Both the position numbers and the translations under genes were made by a program. DNA of 19,445 nucleotides from Methanosaeta sp. NSP1 (lineage in GTDB: Archaea > Halobacteriota > Methanosarcinia > Methanotrichales > Methanotrichaceae): NCBI GenBank assembly GCA_002256595.1, contig NOLC01000103.1, positions 1 through 19,445 of the forward strand, written 5' to 3'. Shown here piece by piece: positions 5,486 through 13,008 of this stretch. Within the stretch, counting starts at the first letter, position 1. Each line of letters starts with the position of its first letter. The notes under the pieces are model-generated. The model was not told where the DNA came from. It was given only the letters and a program-made list of their open reading frames with translations, and did not search any database.

Positions 5486-6550
5486 ATGTCCGGAGAGCTT
5501 GAAGGCCGCTTAATTAACGGCAAAGTCAGCCTGGGACCGGCTGCTCTGCCCGAGCTTTACGAGCAGGGCTATTTCGGCCGGCCCAGGGGCAGGGGCCTGG
5601 AGCTATCCCTGGTCGAGGCTGCCTATCTCCTGGACCGCTCCCGGATTAGGATTCTCTGGGAAGAAGAGGATCTGGACTTCCCGGCGCTATTCCAGAGGGC
5701 ATCGTCCCTGGAGAAGGGCTTTGAATTCCGATATGTGGTCTACAAGGATCTGCGGGAGCGGGGCTATTATGTCCAGCCGGGCCGGCCCGACTTTCGGGTC
5801 TATCCCAGGGGTGGCCACCCCGGAAAGAGCCCGGCTGAATTCTATGTCCTGGTCATATCCGAGCGTATGCCTCTGCCCCTGCAGGAGATCATGCAGCCGG
5901 TGAAGATGGCCGGACAGATGAGAAAGAGGCTTATGCTGGCCATAGTCGATGAGGAGAGCGACATCACCTTCTATGAGGCCCGGGAGAAGAGCATGTCCGG
6001 ACTGATGGAGGAAGTGGAGGCGGGAGGGCAAGCCACCCTCCTCGAGGACCGGGTGGTGCTCTGGGAGGCAGAGGCATCCCAAAAGCTGCATGAGATGGGC
6101 TTTTACGGCAAGCCGGTGGGAGAGCGGCTCCAGCTCTCTCTGGTCGAATCAGCCTATCTTCTGGAGAAGGATCTGGTATCTCTGGTGGACCGATCCGGAG
6201 AAGAGCTGGACCCGGAGAGCTTCGCTGCCAGAGCCAGGCAGATAGAGACGGACTTTGATCTGAAATTCAAGGTCTACAGGGACATGAGAGAAAAGAGGCT
6301 GGTGGTCAAGACAGGCTTTAAGTTCGGAAGCCACTTCCGAGTCTACAAACAGATGCATGGTTCTGGAAAGGTGCCGCACTCCGATTATCTGGTGCACACT
6401 CTGCCAGCAGATCACATATTTCTTCCCCCCGTGCTATCCCGGGCGGTGAGATTGGCCCATTCGGTGCGAAAGTCCATGATCTTTGCTTATCCTCCCGAGG
6501 GGGAAGGCCCGCAGGTAAGCTACCTGGAGATCAAGAGGCTCAAGCCCTGA
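5486..6550 (+). CDS. endA: tRNA-splicing endonuclease, two-repeat archaeal form
   Basis: A 354-residue protein made of two homologous halves (residues 1-175 and 185-354), the size and layout of the archaeal endonuclease in which each chain holds two repeats and two chains form the enzyme. It cuts bulge-helix-bulge motifs to remove tRNA introns. The second half carries the catalytic triad: Tyr287 (FRVY), His298 (PHSDYLVH) and Lys329 (SVRKSM), spaced 11 and 31 residues as in characterised enzymes. In the first half Tyr106 and Lys147 are retained but the His position is Ala117, so that half is structural. Both halves share G.Y/FGKP-type and LSLVE.AYLL motifs. A tRNA-Tyr intron in this window is an obvious substrate. 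The start is the ATG 27 nt after the upstream stop. Confidence 0.93.
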   Translation: MSGELEGRLINGKVSLGPAALPELYEQGYFGRPRGRGLELSLVEAAYLLDRSRIRILWEEEDLDFPALFQRASSLEKGFEFRYVVYKDLRERGYYVQPGRPDFRVYPRGGHPGKSPAEFYVLVISERMPLPLQEIMQPVKMAGQMRKRLMLAIVDEESDITFYEAREKSMSGLMEEVEAGGQATLLEDRVVLWEAEASQKLHEMGFYGKPVGERLQLSLVESAYLLEKDLVSLVDRSGEELDPESFAARARQIETDFDLKFKVYRDMREKRLVVKTGFKFGSHFRVYKQMHGSGKVPHSDYLVHTLPADHIFLPPVLSRAVRLAHSVRKSMIFAYPPEGEGPQVSYLEIKRLKP

Positions 6551-6589
6551 AACTAAGTTTTAATACTACATTGGCAGAAGGGACAAATC

Positions 6590-6757
6590 ATGCCCAAGAT
6601 CGAGGTTGATATCAGTCCGGACCTGAATGAGAGGCTGATGAATTTCGTCGTGAAAAGCCGGGGTAGCCTCTATGTGCAGCGCTCTGAGGTCATAGTTGAG
6701 GCCATAAAGGAATACCTGGAGAGAAACGAGCGCAAAGTCCGCCGGGCCAACGGCTGA
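6590..6757 (+). CDS. Ribbon-helix-helix (CopG-type) protein, 55 aa
   Basis: A small ORF with GAAGGG about 7-8 nt before its ATG. The protein begins KIEVDISPDLNERLMNFV, continues to SRGSLYVQRSEVIVEAIKEYLERN and ends in a basic tail (KVRRANG). An alternating beta strand, a helix and a second helix with SEVI.EAIKEYL is the classic ribbon-helix-helix DNA-binding fold, which dimerises to form the strand that enters the major groove. Length is typical of stand-alone CopG-like regulators. No toxin partner is adjacent: the next gene is convergent. A TATA-like TTTTAATAC lies about 30 nt upstream of the start. Target unknown; it may regulate itself or genes nearby. Confidence 0.85.
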   Translation: MPKIEVDISPDLNERLMNFVVKSRGSLYVQRSEVIVEAIKEYLERNERKVRRANG

Positions 6758-6787
6758 GATCTGGTCAGGGGGATCTTCGCGGTTTGA

Positions 6788-7069
6788 TTATTCAGGGGAT
6801 AAATCAATCTGCGGCTTTGGCTTATTGCTTTTCTCCCATAGCACAGATCCCTGGTAGGCTATGCGCCGGATGCGATGGAAGGGTATGAACTTGACACCGC
6901 CCTCGGCCGCAATCTCCATCCACCCCTGCTCCAGATTGATTATCTTGTCTCCAGTGGCCAGGGAAATATCCCCCGGCGCTCCGCGGTCGACATACTCAAC
7001 CACGGCCTGGCTGAAATCGAAGGCTGGATCGTGTTTCAGGCGCAGGAGATGAGCTCGGCTGGTTCGCAT
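6788..7069 (-). CDS. DUF504 (UPF0248) family protein
   Basis: A 93-residue protein matching the DUF504 pattern: L..L.HDP.FDFS..VVEYVDRGAPGDIS, a short linker, then KFIPFHRIRRIAYQGSVLWE. The family is widespread in archaea, is about 80-90 residues long, and has no established biochemical function. Its gene is often found beside RNA-processing genes, which I state only as family background. Here it is the last gene of the purP, SIS, zinc-ribbon series, 32 nt after the zinc-ribbon stop. The start ATG at 7069 follows GAGGAAAG at rather long spacing (about 13 nt). Confidence 0.85.
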   Translation of the reverse strand: MRTSRAHLLRLKHDPAFDFSQAVVEYVDRGAPGDISLATGDKIINLEQGWMEIAAEGGVKFIPFHRIRRIAYQGSVLWEKSNKPKPQIDLSPE

Positions 7070-7101
7070 TGTCTTAAGAGCTTTCCTCTGCCTCTGCCGG
7101 C

Positions 7102-7263
7102 TTATCCCCGTCTGCCTAATCCTTCTTTCAGGTCTGGATGGGGCTGCTGGCTCTCATAGCCGCACATCTTGCAGCGCACGGTCACAAACACGCCATCCTC
7201 GCTCCAGGCCTCGGCAACATACCCGCAGCGGGGACAGTTGCTCAGGAACCGAATCGTAGCCAT
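7102..7263 (-). CDS. Small zinc-ribbon protein, 53 aa
   Basis: A short ORF beginning MATIRFLSNCPRCGYVAEAW with a second knuckle VRCKMCGYES. Two CxxC pairs (Cys10/Cys13 and Cys31/Cys34) spaced 17 residues apart form a four-cysteine zinc ribbon; the tail is hydrophilic. The spacing resembles the ribbons of transcription or ribosome-associated small proteins, but I cannot name a family. It sits between the SIS gene (52 nt upstream) and the DUF504 gene (32 nt downstream) on the same strand, so it is probably co-transcribed. The start is the only ATG giving this frame; no strong Shine-Dalgarno precedes it. Confidence 0.8.
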   Translation of the reverse strand: MATIRFLSNCPRCGYVAEAWSEDGVFVTVRCKMCGYESQQPHPDLKEGLGRRG

Positions 7264-7315
7264 ATGCTCAAGCCTGCCATTTCCTCAATTAATAAAGCCT
7301 GGACCTATCTGATTC

Positions 7316-8506
7316 TTAAACATGCATCCTTCTCATTCCCGCTTCCACTATTCCCAGGAACTCTGCGCCCACCGCCACCACGCTGTTGGTGAATATGGAG
7401 GCATTGATCTCAAATATGGGGTAGCGGAACTTGGTGTAATCCGACATCAGCCAGGTGGTAGAGCTGGTGTCGCCGCTGAACAGGCTCTTATACTGCTCCA
7501 TGACCGGAATGACTGCAATATCCTTCTCCCGCCCTTGCTTTTTCAGAACCTGGACCAGTCGGGATGAGGGATTGGCGGTTATGGGCATGACATCGGCTCC
7601 TTTGGAGAGAGCAGTAAGTGTGCCCTCCATGGCCTCGTAGGTGTTGCCGATCCCGGTCATGGGTATGTACACGTCTCCGATCTGAAAGCTGGGAGTATTG
7701 AAATCCCTCTCCCAGTAGCTGATCTTGTTCAGATGGGTGAACCTCATCTCAAAAGCGCGGGCTACCAGTCCCGACCGACCCACACCGCCGATGATGTACC
7801 TGCCGCTTCTGGGAAACAGGCGGCCGAACCAGTGATCGAGATGGTCTGGATCCATTTCCGATATGAGCCTGGCATTATCCTCGAAGTCCCTGATTGTGGA
7901 CTGGTAAGAGGGGCATGCAGGGTCACACAGGCCCTTGAGCCTGGACTGGATATCCGGGGCCAGGGCGTTTAAAAAGGCCAGCACCTGCAGCTCGAACTCC
8001 GTTCCCATGGGCGAGAGCCTGGACCTGGTATCCTTATCTGTGGACTGCTTGGTACGGGCCTCTATCACCAGGACTGAGCCTTTATGGTAATCTTTTACCA
8101 TTTTATATGCTGTGCCCTTCTTATTGGCGGTGATCAGCATTATCTCCCCGCCCAGGGTTATGATGTCATCTATGTATTTGTTGACCGCCTGGGTCTCCCC
8201 CGATCCGGAGATGGCCATCCCCAGGTTTTTGCCCCTTCGGTAGTGCCTTTGAACCGGGTCCTCCAGGGTAAAAGGAAAGATGTTATCGAAGTGGTTCTGG
8301 ATCAGCTGCAAGAAGCTGTATAGGGCCAGGGCTGAGCGTCCGGCGGCGATGCCGTAAACGAATTTGTTCTCTGATGACGGCCTTAAAAAATCCACCAGGG
8401 AACTGGAGAAGGAGGCAACCTGGCCCATATCCATATCCAAAAGCTTCTCTAAGAAGCTGCACTGAAGGGCCGTTGCCTCCTTGAATGTCGTAATCAGGCC
8501 AGACAT
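7316..8506 (-). CDS. Double SIS-domain (sugar isomerase fold) protein
   Basis: A 396-residue protein with two SIS domains. The first (about residues 45-155) has YGIAAGRSALAL, then AISGSGETQAV and LITANKKGT. The second (about 235-345) has IIGGVGRSGLVARAFEMRFTHL, MTGIGNTYEAMEGTLTA and PITANPSS. SIS domains bind phosphosugars; G.GRSG..A..F.MR..HL is typical of 6-phospho-3-hexuloisomerase, a single-domain enzyme of the ribulose monophosphate route used by archaea to make ribose phosphate. Here two such units are fused in one chain. The first domain keeps SGSGET while the second has TGIGNT, so only one may be catalytic. Starts 40 nt after the purP stop with GAGAGGAT upstream. Ribose phosphate supply would suit a purine gene neighbour; the exact reaction is inferred. 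Confidence 0.8.
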   Translation of the reverse strand: MSGLITTFKEATALQCSFLEKLLDMDMGQVASFSSSLVDFLRPSSENKFVYGIAAGRSALALYSFLQLIQNHFDNIFPFTLEDPVQRHYRRGKNLGMAISGSGETQAVNKYIDDIITLGGEIMLITANKKGTAYKMVKDYHKGSVLVIEARTKQSTDKDTRSRLSPMGTEFELQVLAFLNALAPDIQSRLKGLCDPACPSYQSTIRDFEDNARLISEMDPDHLDHWFGRLFPRSGRYIIGGVGRSGLVARAFEMRFTHLNKISYWERDFNTPSFQIGDVYIPMTGIGNTYEAMEGTLTALSKGADVMPITANPSSRLVQVLKKQGREKDIAVIPVMEQYKSLFSGDTSSTTWLMSDYTKFRYPIFEINASIFTNSVVAVGAEFLGIVEAGMRRMHV

Positions 8507-8546
8507 GCTGCATCCTCTCAGAGAACTGCCAGATAAGCCTTTCTTC

Positions 8547-9617
8547 TTAGGTTATGATCTCATGGAGCAGATTCATCTCCCTGGCCAGCTTGATCTCCTG
8601 GGCTATGCGCCGGCCGTTGGAGAGGCGCGGCTGGATCAGATCGGAATAGGGAGAGCCTTCCATGTAAAGGTTTGTCCCCGCCACTATCCTGGCCGAGATC
8701 TCGAAGATCTTGAACTCCAGTTCGTCGGTAACTATGGTCTCCAGGCTGAAGGCCCCGATCATCCCGCCGAAGAGCTCCAGGCTGGTCTCTACCACCCTCT
8801 CTCCCAGCTCGAAGGCCCGGGGCAGGAGCGACTCGCGAAGGACCAGGGGGAGGTTGCCGGTCACCACAAAGCTGGGATAAATCCCCGCTTCGGCCAGCTC
8901 CTTCATGCTTCCGATCCGAAAGATTTCATCGGCATTGGACTCCACACGGCGGTCGATGCCCAGCATCTGCAATGAGCCCTTGCTCAGGCGGTAGCCGTCC
9001 TGCCGTATGGGCGAATAAAAGAAATGGATGTAGTATCGAGTTCCCAATATGAACTCCTGAATGGTGTACTTGTCCTCCCGGCTCATCTTGGAGGCGAGCT
9101 CCTCTTTGGTCTTGGCGATGAAAAATCCCCTGCCGCCTTTGGCCCCGTGGTATTTTACTATCACCGGCCGATCGATGTCATCTGCCTTCTCAAAGCGCAT
9201 GGGAACATTGACCCCTGCTTGCAAGAGCCACTCCCTCTCCATCTCCCTGTCGCTCTCCCAGGCCAGAACTCTGCGGTTGCCAAAGGTGGGAACTGCCAGG
9301 GACTCGAACCTCTCGATTCCCAGGTACTCCACCAGGGAGCCGTGCGGAATGATGATCACATTCTCTTTTACCAGATCAGAAGAGTAATCCAGGAGGGCCT
9401 TGTAGCTCTCCACAGAGAGGAAGCTGTCCGGCTTGGCCAGAGGGAAGGCGTCATAGAAGCGGGGCGGCTGGCCGATGCATATGCCCAGGGTCTTGAAGCC
9501 CTCTTCTCTCGCCCCGTGAAAGATCTGCAGGCTGCTGTGAGAGCAGATGGTGGCTATGGTCAGATCGTCCTTATCGTATCCCCTTATTATCTCCTGGATG
9601 TCCTCTTTAGAAATCAT
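8547..9617 (-). CDS. purP: Formate-dependent FAICAR synthetase (ATP-grasp)
   Basis: A 356-residue ATP-grasp enzyme matching archaeal PurP, which converts AICAR, formate and ATP to FAICAR in purine synthesis without folate. Visible landmarks are the start MISKEDIQEII, IATICSHSSLQI, VIIIPHGS, PTFGNRRVLAWESDR, GAKGGRGFFIA, GTRYYIHFFYSP, VTGNLPLVLRESLLP and FEISARIVAGTN. The ATG at 9617 gives the standard family start; a GTG 12 codons earlier (9653) would add an unconserved extension. It heads the minus-strand series with the SIS, zinc-ribbon and DUF504 genes and is divergent from the HisB-like gene. Archaea often carry more than one PurP paralogue, so activity here is likely but not certain. Confidence 0.92.
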   Translation of the reverse strand: MISKEDIQEIIRGYDKDDLTIATICSHSSLQIFHGAREEGFKTLGICIGQPPRFYDAFPLAKPDSFLSVESYKALLDYSSDLVKENVIIIPHGSLVEYLGIERFESLAVPTFGNRRVLAWESDREMEREWLLQAGVNVPMRFEKADDIDRPVIVKYHGAKGGRGFFIAKTKEELASKMSREDKYTIQEFILGTRYYIHFFYSPIRQDGYRLSKGSLQMLGIDRRVESNADEIFRIGSMKELAEAGIYPSFVVTGNLPLVLRESLLPRAFELGERVVETSLELFGGMIGAFSLETIVTDELEFKIFEISARIVAGTNLYMEGSPYSDLIQPRLSNGRRIAQEIKLAREMNLLHEIIT

Positions 9618-9628
9618 GGTGATGACCC

Positions 9629-9654
9629 TTTGAAATGTGATCTTTGAAATCACA
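9629..9654. promoter_or_regulatory. Repeat cluster upstream of purP (possible operator)
   Basis: TTTGAAAT occurs twice, at 9630-9637 and 9643-9650, a 13-bp period. Overlapping it, TGTGAT (9636-9641) and ATCACA (9649-9654) form an inverted repeat with a 7-bp spacer. The cluster lies just upstream of the purP ATG on the divergent purP/hisB-like region. It looks like a regulator site, but no regulator is known and chance is possible. Confidence 0.3.
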
Positions 9655-9733
9655 GGGTTGGCTTAAAGGTAGATAAGCTCTTCGGAAAAGGGCGGCGATT
9701 GTCTTAAAAATGAAAAACAATAATATCTCTATC

Positions 9734-10279
9734 ATGTCGGCATCGAGAAAGAGGAAGACCAAGGAGACCAGCATAGAGGTCTTTTTAGAGGTTATGGGTC
9801 AGGGAACTGTCCAGGCTGATACGGGAATAGAGCTGCTAAATGAGATCCTCTCCGCCCTGGCCCGTGGAGGTGGATTGGACATCAGGGTCAAGGCCAGAGG
9901 CGACCTGGAGACCGGCGACCACCACACAGTAGAGGATACAGCCATCACCCTGGGCAGCGCCCTATCCCAGGAGATAGTAAAAGGCATAGGCAGCAGCAGT
10001 GTCCCTTCCGGCCAGTCCCTGGCCCGGGCAGCAGTGCGCTTTGGCGAGGTCGGCTATCAGGGCAGCTTTCACCTCGAGCACCAGACAATAGCCGGCATGA
10101 GCCTGGACAACTTCGGCCACTTCCTGCGCGCCCTGGCCTACAACGGCGGCTTTAATCTCTTCATCTCCGCGGAGGGGGGAGATGACAGGAGCCAGATCGA
10201 GGCCATGAGCATGGCTTTAGGAAGGGCGATAAAAAAGGCGGCAATGGATAAGATACAGTTGAAGAAGAATGAAAATTAA
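9734..10279 (+). CDS. HisB-like protein lacking key metal-ligand residues
   Basis: A 181-residue protein clearly related to imidazoleglycerol-phosphate dehydratase (HisB), which catalyses the sixth step of histidine synthesis using manganese. Seen are RKTKETSI at the start, ARGDLETGDHHTVEDTAI (His63, His64, Glu67) and HFLRALAYNGGFNL. However FLDHML is LLNEIL (34-39), VPMDEALA is VPSGQSLA, and G-x-N-D-H-H-x-x-E is GGDDRSQIE with Arg152-Ser153 in place of the two histidines. Length is near the family norm. The ATG at 9734 gives the usual HisB start; an ATG at 9710 adds 8 residues. CTTAAAAATG about 30 nt upstream may be the TATA box of a nearly leaderless transcript. It may be a catalytically altered paralogue rather than the histidine enzyme. 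Confidence 0.75.
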   Translation: MSASRKRKTKETSIEVFLEVMGQGTVQADTGIELLNEILSALARGGGLDIRVKARGDLETGDHHTVEDTAITLGSALSQEIVKGIGSSSVPSGQSLARAAVRFGEVGYQGSFHLEHQTIAGMSLDNFGHFLRALAYNGGFNLFISAEGGDDRSQIEAMSMALGRAIKKAAMDKIQLKKNEN

Positions 10280-10292
10280 TAAATAAAAATGC

Positions 10293-12956
10293 CTAGCCTC
10301 TGCGGCGGAAAAGAGCTGCCCCGGTCAGAGCCAGAATCGATGCCAATATGCCCACGGGCGGGCTCTTTTTCGATTTTCCTTCTCCTGCGACTGCATTGAT
10401 TTTGCTGTCGCGGCTGGAAATGCTATCGTTGATAAAGCCGTATCTATCAGTCACATTGAAATACTCGTCTGTGGCCCAGATGGCATTGACGGCATTCTCC
10501 AGCCGCACCTGCAACTGGTAACGGCCCGGCTCGGCCCCCGATGCAATGGCATGGGGCTCCAATGAGCTGAGGTTTCCCTGCAGAGTATGGTTGATGCCGC
10601 TGGGAATGAACTGGTTGTTGATGAGATCAAAGAACTGCAGTATGCTCTCTCCCGGCATGACCTTGAAGAATTCCATTCGGGCCGTGCTGTTGTTCATCAT
10701 GGAGCTGTAGTCAAGGCTTCTATTGAGCCCACCATAATCCTCGCGGGACATATAATAAACGGCATTGCTGTCCATTATGGTGCTTATGAGTCCCTGGGAG
10801 TCGAATGTAACTGCTACCTGCAAGGGAGAAGCAGACTGGTTCAGATAGAGCAATGCCAGCAATGGGCCGTCTCCCATGTCCGGGACCGGGCTGTTGTCGT
10901 CGCTCATGTGCATTTCAGTGGCATTCCAGCTCCAGGCATACAGCCACCACTCTCCCGATCCCTGGCCCATCGAGGCGATATCTCGGGAGAAGACGGTTCT
11001 GTTGCTCGAATCCAGTATGTTCACCAGCACCTGACGAATCTCAGCCGCTCTCACGATCATGCTGAAGTTGGCCGGCTGGGAAGATGACACATTCTTCTGA
11101 GTGCTGATCAGAGGCGGTTCTGGAGCAGGAACCACATACGTTTGGGTATAAAGGTAATAGCGAAGGGTGTCGTTGTCTGCAACCCTGATATCCATGCCTG
11201 GTCCGATGTTTACGGTTGAGTCTGTGCTGAGAGTGATGCTATCCGGATTGACGAAAATCAATCCTTCCGGCTCAATATTCACCAGTTCCATTTCGCCTAA
11301 ACCACTTCCCAATTCCATGGGAAAGACATTATCCGATATTTGGAAGATTCCATCAATTTCGGCAGAGCCATGATTTCCATCGTAAAATACATTTCCAAAG
11401 TGAATCCTTATGATGGGCATGTCTTTGACATTTTCCAGGTCTTTCTTGTATTCATAAGTCGTATTGGACTCCACCACGGAGCTGTCAACCAGCTGCTCTT
11501 CTTTGAAGAGCTGGATAAATATGCTATCATCGCTTACATCCCTGATACGCATCTCGTAGCCCTCTTCAAAGGAGTAATTTCCTTCCGAGATATTGCCTTG
11601 CAGCTCCCTGTCAATGAGAACTCGACCTAGGTATTCATTCTCCATGAGGTTCTTTGATGACTTAGTGTCTTTGAAACTGGAATCATATCCTGCAAACCAT
11701 GAAAAACCAAAGAGATTGATAGTAAAATAATATCCCCAGGGTTTATATTCAAATTCCTTGGGCTGCCTTAATGAGGTATATTGCAGGCCGGTCTGAAGAA
11801 CAGTCTTGTTTTCCTGATAAACTATGGGATTGCTGGGCGGCATAATTCGCCTGTCTTCTATGGAATGAATGACCAGCGTCTCCCCTACCAGGGCTCCAAA
11901 AAGGTCTCTAAGCACTGCATCATCTGGATCAAAATAGAAACCACTATAATTTTCAGCATTCCATTTAGCAATAACTGATGAATTGTAGTCCCCCAAGCGT
12001 ACGGGGACAGCTGAGCTGGAGTTAAAAGTCGGCCCACGGATCTCATGCACACCAAAATCATAGATCCAGCCCACAGGATAATAAACCGGCTCTGGGAAGT
12101 CCAGAACCACCATCTCAAGGCCGGGGATCAGGGATATTACGGTATCCCTCTTGAGGTTGATTGTTCTATTGTTTTCAAGCACTATGTCAAACTGCGAGTA
12201 ATCGGTGAGCTTCATCTCCCCTATCATAGCCCCCTCGAAGAGATTGAGAACAGGTCTGTCGCTGATCTGGAATACCCCCCCCAACTCGGCCAGCCCCTCG
12301 CCTGCCCCTAGCATGGCATTGGTCAGATGGACCACTATCACCGGAAGGTCATCGATCTTATAGACAAAGCTCTCACCAATGCTCACCACAGAAGAATTAA
12401 CAGGCAATCCGTCTTTAAGCAATAGAAAATTCACTGTACCCTTCTTCTCTGATATCTCCTGGGGTACCAGCACATAGCCCTGCTGCAGGGCTAGGGTCCT
12501 ATTTAGGCTCAAAGTCTGAGTGATATCATCATCCATGAGCACCTCTCTCAGCTCGCCCTTCTCCAGAGAGCTCACCTCTTCCGTGAAACTGCTCTCCGGG
12601 TAGCCGGCGAAATAGGGCTTTCCAAAAAATGCCACCCTCTCAAAGCTGCCCCAGGGCTGGTACTCAAATTGCTCTGTCCAGACCTTTGAATTATATGTGA
12701 TATGCCCATTCTCTGCCGTTCTATCATCCAGGTCTATTTGCAGCATCTCTCCACTCAGATCCTCATCCAGGTCGTAGTAAAACCAGCCGAAGTCATCGGC
12801 CCGCCAGATGCCGTCGCCATAAGCGAAATGGCCCCGGACAGAGGCTGCTTCGGAGATCTCCTGCGCTGACGACAGCGAAACCAGTCCCAAAGCCATGACT
12901 AGAACTGCTGGTGCCCAATAAACTGCTCTGATCTTAACCCACCTCTCCTCGATCAA
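10293..12956 (-). CDS. S-layer protein with two DUF1608 duplication domains
   Basis: An 887-residue exported protein. A signal peptide ends near SLSSAQ (about residue 32). Two S-layer duplication domains follow, about residues 40-295 and 305-610; each has a WKPWG/YQPWG..E stretch, FGKPYFAGY or FGFSWFAGY, GYVL or GYEM, a D.PVI.VH / D.PIIRIH strand and a GVFQISD/GIFQISD end. In Methanosarcina these domains build the S-layer lattice. A beta-rich region (about 615-850) with several N-x-S/T sites precedes a C-terminal PPVGILASILALTGAALF helix and RRRG, resembling the archaeosortase PGF-CTERM tail but without PGF. The start is a TTG at 12956; a GGAGAGGTG lies just after it, so the true start is unsure. 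Confidence 0.85.
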   Translation of the reverse strand: MIEERWVKIRAVYWAPAVLVMALGLVSLSSAQEISEAASVRGHFAYGDGIWRADDFGWFYYDLDEDLSGEMLQIDLDDRTAENGHITYNSKVWTEQFEYQPWGSFERVAFFGKPYFAGYPESSFTEEVSSLEKGELREVLMDDDITQTLSLNRTLALQQGYVLVPQEISEKKGTVNFLLLKDGLPVNSSVVSIGESFVYKIDDLPVIVVHLTNAMLGAGEGLAELGGVFQISDRPVLNLFEGAMIGEMKLTDYSQFDIVLENNRTINLKRDTVISLIPGLEMVVLDFPEPVYYPVGWIYDFGVHEIRGPTFNSSSAVPVRLGDYNSSVIAKWNAENYSGFYFDPDDAVLRDLFGALVGETLVIHSIEDRRIMPPSNPIVYQENKTVLQTGLQYTSLRQPKEFEYKPWGYYFTINLFGFSWFAGYDSSFKDTKSSKNLMENEYLGRVLIDRELQGNISEGNYSFEEGYEMRIRDVSDDSIFIQLFKEEQLVDSSVVESNTTYEYKKDLENVKDMPIIRIHFGNVFYDGNHGSAEIDGIFQISDNVFPMELGSGLGEMELVNIEPEGLIFVNPDSITLSTDSTVNIGPGMDIRVADNDTLRYYLYTQTYVVPAPEPPLISTQKNVSSSQPANFSMIVRAAEIRQVLVNILDSSNRTVFSRDIASMGQGSGEWWLYAWSWNATEMHMSDDNSPVPDMGDGPLLALLYLNQSASPLQVAVTFDSQGLISTIMDSNAVYYMSREDYGGLNRSLDYSSMMNNSTARMEFFKVMPGESILQFFDLINNQFIPSGINHTLQGNLSSLEPHAIASGAEPGRYQLQVRLENAVNAIWATDEYFNVTDRYGFINDSISSRDSKINAVAGEGKSKKSPPVGILASILALTGAALFRRRG

Positions 12957-12965
12957 TCCTGGATA

Positions 12966-12980
12966 AGCTGTATATCCTAT
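12966..12980. promoter_or_regulatory. Divergent TATA region between the S-layer gene and cfbC
   Basis: Only 52 bp separate the two divergent genes. AGCTGTATATCC here is the one TATA-like word and reads acceptably on both strands (GGATATACAGC on the minus). On the plus strand it lies about 35 nt before the cfbC ATG, whose ribosome binding site is GGAGCGGAG. The two promoters must overlap, so expression of the two genes may be linked. Confidence 0.4.
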
Positions 12981-13008
12981 GGCGGATCTACAGGCGGAGC
13001 GGAGTTAG

